Of a DNA stretch of 64,000 nt, positions 26,900-36,600 are shown in pieces. Origin of the DNA: Verrucomicrobiaceae bacterium (GTDB lineage Bacteria > Verrucomicrobiota > Verrucomicrobiia > Verrucomicrobiales > Akkermansiaceae); contig JAIXQH010000010.1 in NCBI GenBank assembly GCA_027484055.1, positions 124,001-188,000 on the forward strand, in the 5' to 3' direction. Under the pieces are notes generated by a model. The model saw only the letters and a program-made list of their open reading frames with translations. It was not told where the DNA came from and did no database searches. Numbering within the stretch: the first letter of the stretch is position 1; each line of letters opens with the position of its first letter. The translations under genes and the position numbers were made by a program.

Positions 26900-27652
26900 A
26901 TGCGTGAAATGATTCTCCCAGAAACGGGTTCCAAACGAAAATTGCTGGATGCTGCCGAGCAGTTATTCGCCGAAAAGGGGTTTGAAGCGGTGTCCGTCCG
27001 GGACATCACTCAGTTGGCCAAGGTCAATGTAGCGGCGGTAAATTACCATTTCGGGAGTCGCGAGGCTCTCCTGGGTCTCGTGATGATGCGTTACCTTTTA
27101 CCTGTCACGGAAGATCGGATTGCGCGATTGGAAATCATTGAAAAAAAACGACTTACAGACATTTCTTTGGAAGAAACAATAGAAGCCTTAGTGCTGCCTC
27201 TGATGGGGGAGGTGACCAAATCAGAGCTCTCCCAACGACTGTTTCATCGTTTGATGGGGCGTATCTTTTCCGAGCAAGGCACGGGCCTGCCATCAAGCAT
27301 CGAGCCACAAATTCAATTGGCGAACGATCGTTTCACACGCTTGTTTGCATCGCTTCTCCCGCAACTTGATCAGGAAGAATTGGCATGGCGAATTCACTTT
27401 CTGGTGGGTGGGATGCTGCACATTTTGACGCATCAGGACATCATCAGCCGCCTATCGAAAGGAGCTTCCGGGTCTCCATCGATCCAGGTCACCGTGAAGC
27501 GTTTTGTGGATTTCGCAGCAGCGGGAATGCGGGCAGGGGAAATTCGTGAGTCGGTGGAAATCGAGAAAATCCCAGTGCCGGAGAGCCCAAAAATCCCGGA
27601 ACCCGTCGCACCGCCTGAGCCGATCAGTCCGCAGGTGATGTTCGATTTCTAA
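26900..27652 (+). CDS. TetR-family transcriptional regulator
   Basis: A 250-residue repressor-type regulator. The N-terminal helix-turn-helix is canonical (KLLDAAEQLFAEKGFEAVSV, then RDITQLAKVNVAAVNYHFGS). The ligand-binding part is all-helical and hydrophobic, and the tail is Pro-rich (PESPKIPEPVAPPEPI). The ligand is unknown. A GTG at 26891 is also in frame but would overlap the second operator-like palindrome; the ATG at 26900 was chosen and one at 26909 remains possible. No efflux or enzyme gene is directly adjacent on the same strand, so its targets other than itself and perhaps DUF5069 are unclear. Confidence 0.88.
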   Translation: MREMILPETGSKRKLLDAAEQLFAEKGFEAVSVRDITQLAKVNVAAVNYHFGSREALLGLVMMRYLLPVTEDRIARLEIIEKKRLTDISLEETIEALVLPLMGEVTKSELSQRLFHRLMGRIFSEQGTGLPSSIEPQIQLANDRFTRLFASLLPQLDQEELAWRIHFLVGGMLHILTHQDIISRLSKGASGSPSIQVTVKRFVDFAAAGMRAGEIRESVEIEKIPVPESPKIPEPVAPPEPISPQVMFDF

Positions 27653-27654
27653 GC

Positions 27655-27672
27655 TCCGTAGCGACCTACGGA
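27655..27672 (+). terminator. Hairpin terminator after the TetR gene
   Basis: Perfect 7-base arms TCCGTAG and CTACGGA enclose the tetraloop CGAC, followed by TTTCTCC. It starts 3 bases after the TetR stop codon, a position that fits a rho-independent terminator, although the T-tract is short. Confidence 0.5.
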
Positions 27673-27725
27673 TTTCTCCATTTCGGAGTGTTCAATTTCA
27701 AAGACAGCTCTAGGTTCCTGCCCCC

Positions 27726-28805
27726 ATGTCTGTGAAGATTCGTTTTACCTCTGCTACCGCTGTCGGCCTTGTTCTCGCGAAAGTCGGCCATCCTCAACGC
27801 GACGAGCCACTTCAAACTTCGAAGGAAGTCTTTAAAGTGGCGGAAGAAGACCAAGAAACCTTGGCCGCCATTTTCCTGAAGCCCTTTAAAAACCTGACGG
27901 CGCATCGTTTCAGCCATCATTCATCCTTGGACCAGCATGAGATGAATGCCTACGCGACAGCCGTTTTCGTGGCGGACGACGGCTTGCTCGAAAAAGGCTG
28001 CGACATCGCCAAGCGGCTCTACGCCAAATCAAACCACCCGAACATCAAGTCCGGCGACCTGTGCATCTCGCTGATCAAGAACATCGACATCGACGGCGAA
28101 CTCACCCAAGGCCTTTGCATCTTGAAGTCGGAAAGTGTGGTGCCGTTTCTGAGCATTTCCACCCGCGACGGCGATCTCGAACTGCACACGGAGCAGGGGA
28201 TCAACCCGGAAAAAATCGACAAGGGCTGCCTCATTCTTAATCACCTCGCGACCAAGGGTTACTACGTGCTCACCTTCGACCGGAGTGGCTCGGATTCGCG
28301 GTTCTGGGTGCGGGATTTCCTCGGAGTGGTGCCGATCACTGACAGCCCATTTCTCACGAACAAGTATGCAAATATGGCAGTCGCTTTCATGGAGAAGGAG
28401 CAAAAGAGCAAGCCCACAGCCGATGACGACACCCCGCCGTGGGACAGCACGAATGCAGCGCGCGATGCGATCACCTACTTTGAGGAGAAGGAAAAATTCA
28501 GTCTGCCGGAGTTCGAGGAGCAGGTCTTGAAGACGCCGGAGGCCAAGGCGAAATTCGCCGAGCATCGCTCCCAGATCGAGCAGGAGCAGGGTCATAAGCT
28601 TGATGATTCCTTTGAAATTTCCAAAAAAGACGTCACCAAGGCCAAGAAGAAGATCCGCTCCACCATGAAGCTCGACACCGGGGTAGAGATCCGGCTGAAG
28701 CCTGCCCTCGCCGCGAAACCGGATCAGGTGCTCGAGCACGGCTTCGATGAGGAGCGAAAAATGAAATTCATCAAAATTTATTTCAACGAGGATCTCGCCG
28801 ACTAA
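27726..28805 (+). CDS. Nucleoid-associated protein (YejK/NdpA family)
   Basis: A 359-residue cytoplasmic protein that resembles the 37-kDa nucleoid-associated family in length and order: an N-terminal region with FLKPFKNLTAHRFSHHSSLD, a central LCISLIKNIDIDGELTQGLCI and FLSISTRDGDLELHTEQGIN, SDSRFWVRDFLGVVPI, and a basic C-terminal helix-rich part (KKDVTKAKKKIRSTMKLDTG). E. coli YejK binds topoisomerases and the nucleoid; that role is transferred by family, not shown. parC lies about 1.5 kb downstream on the same strand. It is followed within 8 bases by a lipoprotein hydrolase gene. Confidence 0.65.
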   Translation: MSVKIRFTSATAVGLVLAKVGHPQRDEPLQTSKEVFKVAEEDQETLAAIFLKPFKNLTAHRFSHHSSLDQHEMNAYATAVFVADDGLLEKGCDIAKRLYAKSNHPNIKSGDLCISLIKNIDIDGELTQGLCILKSESVVPFLSISTRDGDLELHTEQGINPEKIDKGCLILNHLATKGYYVLTFDRSGSDSRFWVRDFLGVVPITDSPFLTNKYANMAVAFMEKEQKSKPTADDDTPPWDSTNAARDAITYFEEKEKFSLPEFEEQVLKTPEAKAKFAEHRSQIEQEQGHKLDDSFEISKKDVTKAKKKIRSTMKLDTGVEIRLKPALAAKPDQVLEHGFDEERKMKFIKIYFNEDLAD

Positions 28806-28813
28806 GTCTCACG

Positions 28814-29644
28814 ATGCGCTCCCCCCGCCATTATCTCCTTTTCCTGCTGATCTGCCTCAGTGGCTGCGCGCTGCCCAAAGTGGCGGTTCATGAGGGATAC
28901 TCGCTGAAGCGGAACATCACCTACACCCCGGAACGCTGGCCGGAGGCGGTGTTGGGGGATTTCTATCGACCTCGTGTCAAGCGCTTGGTCCCAGCTGTGC
29001 TGTTGATCCATGGGGGTGCTTGGACCGGGAAGGATGGGCGCTGGCAGATGGAGCCGATTGCGAAACGCCTCGCTTGCAGGGGCTACGCCGTCTTAAATGT
29101 CACGTATCGCCTCGCCCCGCAATGGCGCTACCCGGCTCCTGCTCATGATGTGCAAGAGGCCGTCAAATGGTTGCGTGACCATGCGGTGGAGGAGGGGATC
29201 GACCCGCTACGGATCGCCATTTACGGCTACTCGGCAGGGGGCTACCTGGCCACTCACGTCGGCTTGATCGAAGGTCCCGAGAGTGCCCACGTGCGCGCCA
29301 TCGTCGCGGGTAGCGCACCGAGTGATCTGCGATTTTATCCCGGCGGTGATCTGGTTCCACAATTTCTTGGCGGCACGCAGCGGGAAATCCCGGAGCGTTT
29401 TAAAGAGGCATCACCCGTCACCTACGTCACCCGGCGGAGCCCGCCGATGTTCATTTACCATAGCACGGGGGATCAGCTGGTGCCGCCGGAGCACGCATGG
29501 GCGATGATGGCGGCTTATGAGAAAAATCGAGTGCCCTACGAGAGCTACTGGATCGATGGGCGCGGGCATGTGGGGGCATTTTTGCTCCCCAGCGAGTCGG
29601 TCAGTGCCGCCATCGATTTTCTGGATCGTCAATTGTCTCCCTAG
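28814..29644 (+). CDS. Lipoprotein alpha/beta hydrolase (BD-FAE/esterase type)
   Basis: A 276-residue envelope esterase. The signal sequence ends in a lipobox LSGC with the acylated Cys at residue 18, so Lgt (also in this window) should modify it. The hydrolase fold shows the oxyanion motif HGGAW (66-70), the nucleophile motif GYSAGG with Ser140, a late Asp in HSTGDQLVPPEHAW and His in DGRGHVGAF. Relatives act on acetylated or feruloylated carbohydrates and on small esters; the substrate is unknown. It follows the nucleoid-protein gene by 8 bases and may share its transcript. Confidence 0.82.
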   Translation: MRSPRHYLLFLLICLSGCALPKVAVHEGYSLKRNITYTPERWPEAVLGDFYRPRVKRLVPAVLLIHGGAWTGKDGRWQMEPIAKRLACRGYAVLNVTYRLAPQWRYPAPAHDVQEAVKWLRDHAVEEGIDPLRIAIYGYSAGGYLATHVGLIEGPESAHVRAIVAGSAPSDLRFYPGGDLVPQFLGGTQREIPERFKEASPVTYVTRRSPPMFIYHSTGDQLVPPEHAWAMMAAYEKNRVPYESYWIDGRGHVGAFLLPSESVSAAIDFLDRQLSP

Positions 29645-29715
29645 AGCCGTCTTGATCTGCAATCTCGTGCTAGACCTTCGCCCTAACCCCGTCTCTACTT
29701 CCCCCACACCTCCAA

Positions 29716-30285
29716 ATGAGTCTTCTTTTCTTCAAGCGCGCCTTAGCAAATCCCATCCGCGTCGGCTACCTAGTCCCAAGCTCGGGTTTTCTGACCCGAC
29801 AAACGGCGAAGCGCATCGACTTTTCAAAACCGCGCGTCGTCATCGAGCTTGGCCCCGGAGAAGGTTGCCACACCCGGCAAATCGTCCGCCGGATGAATGC
29901 AGAGTCCAAGCTCATCCTCATCGAGCTAGACGAGCATTTTGCCGCGCATTTGGAAAAACAGTTTGCCGAGGACCCGCGCGTCACCGTGATCCATGCAAAT
30001 GCGCTGGAATTGTTACCCACGCTGGAGCGCCTCGGGATTTCGAATCCAGACTACATCGTGTCCGGCATCCCCTTCACCATCATGGGGCGGGAACTCCGTG
30101 AGCAGCTCCTTTCTAGCATCTCGCAGGCCATGGGGCCTGAAAGCATCTTCATCACCTACCAAGTTTCCCATCTCATCGCCGAGCACGAGCTCTTCGATCT
30201 CGCCCGCAGCCGCCAGTGCCTGCTCAATGTCCCGCCGATCAAAGTGATGGAATTGAGAAAATCGGCGGCTTCCATGGCGATTTGA
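29716..30285 (+). CDS. SAM-dependent methyltransferase resembling phospholipid N-methyltransferase
   Basis: A 189-residue class I methyltransferase. SAM motif I is VIELGPGEGCHT, followed by LILIELDEHF (motif II acidic residue) and RVTVIHANALEL. The N-terminal FFKRALANPIRVGYLVPSSG resembles the amphipathic start of PmtA-type phosphatidylethanolamine methyltransferases and of rRNA dimethyladenosine transferase relatives. The motif IVSGIPFTIM occupies the position of the catalytic NPPF-like loop. Phospholipid methylation is therefore plausible, with an rRNA-type substrate as alternative. It is a single gene between the hydrolase and parC. Confidence 0.72.
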   Translation: MSLLFFKRALANPIRVGYLVPSSGFLTRQTAKRIDFSKPRVVIELGPGEGCHTRQIVRRMNAESKLILIELDEHFAAHLEKQFAEDPRVTVIHANALELLPTLERLGISNPDYIVSGIPFTIMGRELREQLLSSISQAMGPESIFITYQVSHLIAEHELFDLARSRQCLLNVPPIKVMELRKSAASMAI

Positions 30286-30366
30286 ATTCGCCCTGCTGAG
30301 TTCATCACCCGAACTCCTCACCACAGGCTTGCACGCTGGCTCAGCGTTCACTAACCCTCCTCGCAC

Positions 30367-32349
30367 ATGACGCACGATCCGGACCAACATGCCTCGCTGG
30401 GAGCGATGTATTCCGACTATTTCCTCGACTACGCCAGCTACGTCATCCTCGAGCGGGCGGTGCCTCACTTGTACGACGGCCTCAAGCCCGTGCAGCGGCG
30501 CATCCTCCACGCGATGGATGAACTCGACGACGGTCGCTACAACAAAGTGGCCGGAATCGTCGGGAATACCATGAATTACCACCCGCACGGCGACCAATCC
30601 ATCGGCGCAGCCATCGTCGGGCTGGGGCAGAAAGACCTACTCATCGACACCCAAGGGAACTGGGGAAATACCCTGACGGGCGATGGCGCGGCGGCTCCTC
30701 GGTACATTGAAGCCCGCCTCACCAAGTTCGCCAATGAAGTCGTTTTCAACCCGAAAACCACGAATTGGCTCCCCAGCTACGACGGTCGCCGGAAGGAACC
30801 GGACACGCTGCCGGTGAAATTTCCCCTGCTTCTCGCCCAAGGCGTGGAAGGCATCGCCGTGGGACTCGCGTGTAAAATCCTGCCACACAATTTCCACGAA
30901 CTCATCGAGGCCGCCATCGCCGTTCTCCGCGATCAACCCTTTTCCCTGGTGCCAGATTTCCCCACCGCTGGGATCATGGACGCATCTGACTACCGGGATG
31001 GCCTGCGTGGCGGGAAAATCCGCGTCCGCGCCCGCATAGCCACGGATAAAAAGGGCGTCCTCCGCATCACGGAAATCCCCTTTGGCACCACCACTGGCGC
31101 GTTGATGGAGTCGATCGTCGCCGCAGCGGATAAGGGCAAAATCAAAATCGCCAAGATCGAGGACAACACCGCTGCCCATGCGGACATTCTCGTTTATTTA
31201 CCCGCTGGGGCCGATGCGGATCTGACACGCGACGCGCTCTATGCATTCACCGATTGCGAACTGACCATCTCGCCGAACGCCTGCGTCATCGTGGATGGGA
31301 AGCCGCAGTTCCTTGGTGTTTCTGAAATCCTCCGCCGCACGACCTTTCACACGCGGGATCTTCTGCAACAGGAGTTGCAAATCAAACTCGCCGAACTGGC
31401 CGAAAAATGGCATTTCAGCTCGCTGGAGAAAATCTTCATCGAGAACCGAATCTACCGCGACATCGAAGAATGTGAGACTTGGGAAGCCGTGCTCAAAGCC
31501 ATCGACGACGGCTTGAAGCCCTTCAAAAAACTGCTCAAGCGCGAGGTCACCGAGGAGGATCTTACGCGCCTCACCGAGATTAAGATCAAACGCATTTCCA
31601 AATTCGACTCCTTCAAGGCGGACGAGGAAATCCGGGGCTTGGAAAAACTCATCGAGGAGACCGACAAGCACCTTCGCAACCTGACCCGCTACACCATCCG
31701 CTGGTATGAGGAACTCGGGAAAAAGTACGGCAAGGACCGCGAGCGGCGCACCGAAATCGCCTCCTTCGAGCGCGTGGATCGGATGCAAGTCGTCGCGGCG
31801 AATGAAACGCTCTACCTCGATGCGAAAAATGGCTTTGCCGGCTACGGTCTGAAAAAAGACGGCGAGCCGATCGAAAAATGCTCCACCATCGACGACCTCA
31901 TCACCTTCTCCCAAGACGGGAAAATGTGCGTCATGAAAGTCGCCGAGAAGGTCTTCGTCGGCCAGAAGCTCCTGCGCGTGGCGATTTTCCGGAAGGACGA
32001 GGATTTGATTTACTCGATGATCTACCGTGACGGTCGCGACGGCCCGATCCTCGCCAAGCGTTTCACTGTCGGCGGCATCACCCGCGACAAGGAATACCAA
32101 CTCACCAAGGGCACGCCGGGTAGCAAGGTGCTCTATTTCGCCTTCCACAAGACCAACGAAGAAAGCGCCGCGCAGATGCTGCTCGTCCACCTCAAGTCTG
32201 GACTGCGGATGAAGAATCTCATCCGCCCGCTGCACTTTGCCGAGTTTGGTATCAAGGGCCGAGCGAGTGCGGGAAATCTAGTCACCAAGCACGGTATCGA
32301 AAAAATCGTCCGCGCCCCCAAGGACTACGACCCGACTCTGGGTGCTTGA
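30367..32349 (+). CDS. parC: DNA topoisomerase IV / gyrase-like subunit A (short form)
   Basis: Type IIA topoisomerase A subunit that cuts and rejoins DNA. The 660-residue protein has the winged-helix breakage domain (GLKPVQRRILHAM, NYHPHGDQSI), the catalytic tyrosine in AAAPRYIEARLT (Y113), the tower and coiled-coil regions, and a short C-terminal beta region rather than a full GyrA beta-pinwheel with a GyrA box. This is the ParC-like form common in Bacteroidota and Verrucomicrobiota. At the quinolone-determining positions the sequence has Gln and Ala where E. coli GyrA has Ser83 and Asp87. The partner parE is not in the window. Confidence 0.88.
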   Translation: MTHDPDQHASLGAMYSDYFLDYASYVILERAVPHLYDGLKPVQRRILHAMDELDDGRYNKVAGIVGNTMNYHPHGDQSIGAAIVGLGQKDLLIDTQGNWGNTLTGDGAAAPRYIEARLTKFANEVVFNPKTTNWLPSYDGRRKEPDTLPVKFPLLLAQGVEGIAVGLACKILPHNFHELIEAAIAVLRDQPFSLVPDFPTAGIMDASDYRDGLRGGKIRVRARIATDKKGVLRITEIPFGTTTGALMESIVAAADKGKIKIAKIEDNTAAHADILVYLPAGADADLTRDALYAFTDCELTISPNACVIVDGKPQFLGVSEILRRTTFHTRDLLQQELQIKLAELAEKWHFSSLEKIFIENRIYRDIEECETWEAVLKAIDDGLKPFKKLLKREVTEEDLTRLTEIKIKRISKFDSFKADEEIRGLEKLIEETDKHLRNLTRYTIRWYEELGKKYGKDRERRTEIASFERVDRMQVVAANETLYLDAKNGFAGYGLKKDGEPIEKCSTIDDLITFSQDGKMCVMKVAEKVFVGQKLLRVAIFRKDEDLIYSMIYRDGRDGPILAKRFTVGGITRDKEYQLTKGTPGSKVLYFAFHKTNEESAAQMLLVHLKSGLRMKNLIRPLHFAEFGIKGRASAGNLVTKHGIEKIVRAPKDYDPTLGA

Positions 32350-32429
32350 GTGAATAGAATACCAGTCTCAACGCTCGCTAGCCGAAGTTCCGACTTCTCA
32401 AGTGCGCGCAACTGGGAAAGTTTCGCCTC

Positions 32430-32747
32430 ATGGCAGTGTGTGAGTGTACGGACGTGGCAACCGGGATCGGGATCTGTGCGGGTTTTCTAGCGCTACTGGT
32501 GCTCATGCTCTTCATCCTGTGGAGGAAACTCGTGCGGATTGAAAATCGACTCAACCAGTGGACGCCTCAAAAGCCTGCGCGAGTTACGTCACACACCGCC
32601 GCCGCAGATCTCGACTCATCCCAGACCAGTCATTTCGAAGAATTTCTCAACGAAGACCCCAGCCGCAGGGAATTGAGCAAGGGCGAACAGTTCAGCGCCT
32701 TTCGGAAATGGCGCCAAGAAAGAGGCATGAATTGGTCCAAATCTTGA
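32430..32747 (+). CDS. Small single-pass membrane protein
   Basis: A 105-residue protein with one strongly hydrophobic segment (residues about 12-32) after a short Cys-containing N-terminus, then a soluble tail with KLVRIENRLNQW and a charged C-terminus (SRRELSKGEQFSAFRKWRQE). No family recognised. It lies between parC and the respiratory locus on the same strand, 80 bases after parC and 186 bases before actA, so it may be a separate transcript or the last gene of the parC unit. Confidence 0.5.
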   Translation: MAVCECTDVATGIGICAGFLALLVLMLFILWRKLVRIENRLNQWTPQKPARVTSHTAAADLDSSQTSHFEEFLNEDPSRRELSKGEQFSAFRKWRQERGMNWSKS

Positions 32748-32882
32748 GCCGAATCTGCCCGACGATTGCTTCGTCACAGACTCGTTACAAAAAGTGTCGC
32801 AAATCCCTTTTTCGGATTGCATGACCCGGTTTCGTTGGCATCCTCCGCGTGTCCGAAGAATTTAAGAAAAGTTTCGGAATGA

Positions 32883-32904
32883 GCTTGTGAAAAATTTCAC
32901 AAGC
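32883..32904. promoter_or_regulatory. CRP/FNR-type palindrome upstream of actA
   Basis: A perfect 22-base palindrome with arms GCTTGTGAAA and TTTCACAAGC around AA. It contains TGTGA-N6-TCACA, the consensus half-sites of the CRP/FNR superfamily. It ends 29 bases before the actA start. A closely similar palindrome precedes nuoD at 63300-63317. The short distance to the ATG places it near the transcription start or in the leader, so repression or a leader hairpin are alternatives to activation. Confidence 0.6.
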
Positions 32905-32933
32905 AACACATTTCAGCACGCATCGCGCTTCTT

Positions 32934-33632
32934 ATGGCAAACATTTTCCCACGCTGGTCCAATCTACTGCCCCTCAAAATTGCTGTCTGCGCTGGAAGTG
33001 CTGCGGCAGGTGTAGCACTTGCATTCGCCTACTACGCCACTCCCAAGTCACTCGTGGTCGGTTACCAGCCATCCCAACCGATTCCCTTTTCGCATAAAAT
33101 CCACGTGGACCAGCTCGGGATGGATTGCCGCTATTGCCACTCATTCGTGGATGTCGCTGGCCACTCGAATGTCCCGACGGGTAGCACCTGTTGGAATTGT
33201 CACCAACACGTCCAGCGCAACAGCCCCAAGCTCGCTCCTCTTCATAAATCGATGGACGTGAACTACCCCGGCTACGATGGCAAACCCATCGAATGGGTGC
33301 GGGTCCACAAAGCCCCAGACTACGTTTATTTCAACCACTCCGCCCACGTGAACCGCGGCATCTCCTGCCAAAGCTGCCATGGCGACGTGAACAAAATGGA
33401 GGTCGTCTACCAAGCGGAGTCTCACTCCATGGGCTGGTGCCTCGAGTGCCACCGCGCCCCCGAGAAAAACCTCCGCCCGCTCGAAGAAGTCTATAACTTC
33501 AATTATAACGCGGAGACCTATCTTGCCAACAACCCACAGCTTGGCATCAAAACCACTGAGGATCTCGGTCTCAAGCTCAAGGAGCAATTCATGGTCAAAC
33601 CAAAGGTGACCTGTGCCACCTGCCACCATTGA
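32934..33632 (+). CDS. actA: ActA, pentaheme cytochrome c subunit of alternative complex III
   Basis: Multiheme cytochrome of the quinol:electron-acceptor oxidoreductase alternative complex III, which replaces the bc1 complex. The 232-residue protein has an N-terminal membrane anchor (about 15-35) and five CXXCH heme sites starting at C65, C86, C145, C169 and C227, matching the pentaheme class, with extra histidines suited to bis-His ligation. It is the first gene of the plus-strand respiratory locus and is preceded by a CRP/FNR-type palindrome. The next gene starts 46 bases downstream. Confidence 0.92.
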   Translation: MANIFPRWSNLLPLKIAVCAGSAAAGVALAFAYYATPKSLVVGYQPSQPIPFSHKIHVDQLGMDCRYCHSFVDVAGHSNVPTGSTCWNCHQHVQRNSPKLAPLHKSMDVNYPGYDGKPIEWVRVHKAPDYVYFNHSAHVNRGISCQSCHGDVNKMEVVYQAESHSMGWCLECHRAPEKNLRPLEEVYNFNYNAETYLANNPQLGIKTTEDLGLKLKEQFMVKPKVTCATCHH

Positions 33633-33678
33633 TTTTCAAGACCTTCTTAACCTTATTTCACCCTTTCCGTAGTTTAAC

Positions 33679-36600
33679 ATGAGCAAGCGCATTTGGCATC
33701 ACCCAGAAGTCCCCGTCGGCGAAACCACCGTCGCATGGCGCAGTGTAGGACAACTCGAAGATACCGCCGAGTTCCGTCAATGGATGGACCGTGAATTTCC
33801 ACGAGGTGCGGCAGAACTCGCCAATGATGATGAAGTCGAGACCTCGCGTCGTTCATTCCTCAAGTTGATGGGAGCCTCCACCGCCCTTGCGGGTTTCGGC
33901 ATGGCCGCTTGTCGCCGTCCTGAAGGATACATCGTTCCCTACACCAAAGCTCCTGAATGGGTGATTCCTGGAAATGCCACCTACTACGCCTCCGCCATGC
34001 CGCGTGCCACAGGTGCCACCCCACTGGTAGTGACCACCTTCGAGGGCCGCCCCACGAAGCTCGCTCCTAACAAGTTACACCCAGATGCCGAAGGCACCGA
34101 CGCCTTCGCTCAAGCTTCGGTTCTCGATCTCTACTCGCCCTCACGCTCAAGAGTCATCCTCAAATCGGGGAAAAGTGCTCCACGCGCTGAGTTAGAAAAA
34201 GTCATCGCTGGTCTCGCCACCGACACGGCCGCTAAAATCGGTTTCCTCTTCGGTGCCGATGACAGCCCGACCCGCGTTCGCCTCATCAAGCAGCTGGCCG
34301 AGAAATATTCTGATGGTCGTTTTTACCAATACGAAGCGCTCGCAAGTGAGTCCTCGGCTCTGGCCGTGGGTGACGGGGTAAAACTCGTTGCTGATTTCTC
34401 TAAAGCGGACCGCATTGTCTCATTCGACTGCGACTTTGCTGGCACGGATTCACAAGGTCCTGTCACCCCATTTTTCGACCGTCGGAAGCCAGAAGGCAAA
34501 TCCTACACCGAGAAGCCAGACGCTTCCTCGATGAACCGTCTCTACTCCGTCGAAGCCGCTTACACCCTCACCGGTGGGATGGCAGACCATCGCCTCCGGA
34601 TTGCTTCAAGCCAGATCACAGCGGTCGCCGCTCAAGTGGCAAGAGGCCTCGGCGTGAATGCTGGCGTCGCCATCGTCACGCCGGAACTTACCGATGCAAA
34701 ACAGATCGCATGGGTCGAAGGCCTGGTCGCAGATCTTAAAGAGAACGCTGGTAAATCACTTATTCTCGCCGGTTCCCGCCAATCCGTGGCGCTTCACCTT
34801 TTGGCGTATGCCATTAACTCCAAGCTCGGCAACATCGGCGAAGGCAAGCCCCTGCTCGCCGTGCAATCCGGTACCAAGGGTCTTGGCAGCCTGACCAAAC
34901 TCAAGTCGGACATCGACTCCGGCAAAGTGACGACACTGGTGCTTCTGACCCCCGGAAATCCGATTTATGATGCCCCAGCTGACCTCAAGTTTGCCGAGTC
35001 TTTCGCCAAACTGCAGACCAGCATCCACTTGGGCACCCGCACGGATGCCACGGCTCACGCTTCCACATGGCACATACCAGCAGCCCACTATCTTGAGGCT
35101 TGGTCAGATGCCTCCACAGCTCGCGGCACACACACGGTGGTGCAGCCCATGATTCTGCCGCTCTACAAAGACTGCGTTTCAGAATTTGAACTTCTTCTCG
35201 CTCTGCTTTCCACGGATGGCAAACTGCTCAACGGGGAAGGGGAGAAAGGTGCCGCTTCACCCGCCTACGCCGCCGTCCGTGCCACGTTCTCCGCACTCGC
35301 TGGGGAAGAGGAAAGCGCCTGGAAAAAATTCCTCAGAGACGGATTCCTCGCCGGTTCAAAATATGCCACTGCAACTCCGGCCTCCCGCTCGGAAATGTCG
35401 GTGGAACAACCCGCGAGTGCGCCTACCAAAGACTCACTCGAAGTGATCTTCGCAACGGATTCCTCGATTTACGACGGGCGCTGGATCGACAATGGATGGC
35501 TCCAAGAAGCTCCAGATCCGATTTCAAAACTCACGTGGGACAACGTTGCTCTGATCGCTCCTAAGACCGCAAAAGACCTCGGCATCTACGAAGAAATTAT
35601 CGCTCTTGAGACACCAACGGCTTCGAAATCTCCCGACAGCGAAGGTGAAAATCGCAAATCACCCATGATCAAGGTCGAGGTGAATGGTCAATCCCTCGAA
35701 ATTCCCGTCTTGGTCTCATTTGGCCAAGCCGAAAATACTATCGTCATCCCACTCGGCTACGGCCAAGGCTTCGATCAACACGACGAATTAAAGCGTGGTC
35801 CTCACAACGCCACTCACGTCGGCCTTGTAGGAGTCAACCGTGGCTTCAATGCCTACCCGCTCCGCACCGCTTCCTCATCCTACATCGCCACCGGTGCAAA
35901 AGTGACCTCGACTGGGAACCGCTACTCTGTCGCAATCACCCAAGAGCACAACGGCATGTATGGTCGTGCGCTCGCTCGTGAGGTTTCCACTCTTAAGGAT
36001 GAGGAAAAAGGCTCATTTGACGCCCAGCTTGCCGGAGTCGCCAAGCAGGGCAATGATTCCCACGCCCCGCCGAATGTTTCCCTCTACAAACCGGAAGATC
36101 GCGCTGGGAAAACCCTAATCAACGACCCACTTCATCAGTGGGGAATGTCCATCGACCTATCCTCTTGCATGGGTTGCAACTCCTGCCTCGTGGCTTGCCA
36201 ATCGGAAAACAACATTCCGATTGTCGGAAAAGAGCAAGTCGCCCGCGGTCGCGAAATGCACTGGATCCGCATGGATCGCTACTTCGCCACTCAGAAAGAT
36301 AACACCTTCGACTCAGACAATCCCGCACTCGTCCCGCAGCCCGTCGCTTGCGTGCAATGCGAAGCCGCTCCCTGTGAAACGGTCTGCCCGGTGAACGCTA
36401 CCATCCACACCGAAGACGGCTTGAATGCCATGGCATACAACCGTTGCATCGGCACTCGCTACTGCGCGAACAACTGCCCCTACAAGGCACGTCGCTTCAA
36501 CTACTTCGACTACAACAAGCGCAACCCGCTCATTTCTCACAATCTCTACAAAGGACCATTCGGAGAAACTCAAGTGGGTGAGGCAGCTCACCTTCAGAAA

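Noticed and set aside
31198-32235. 345-codon minus-strand frame opposite parC
   Set aside because: It mirrors the parC frame in GC-rich DNA and its translation shows no family pattern, while parC is fully conserved.
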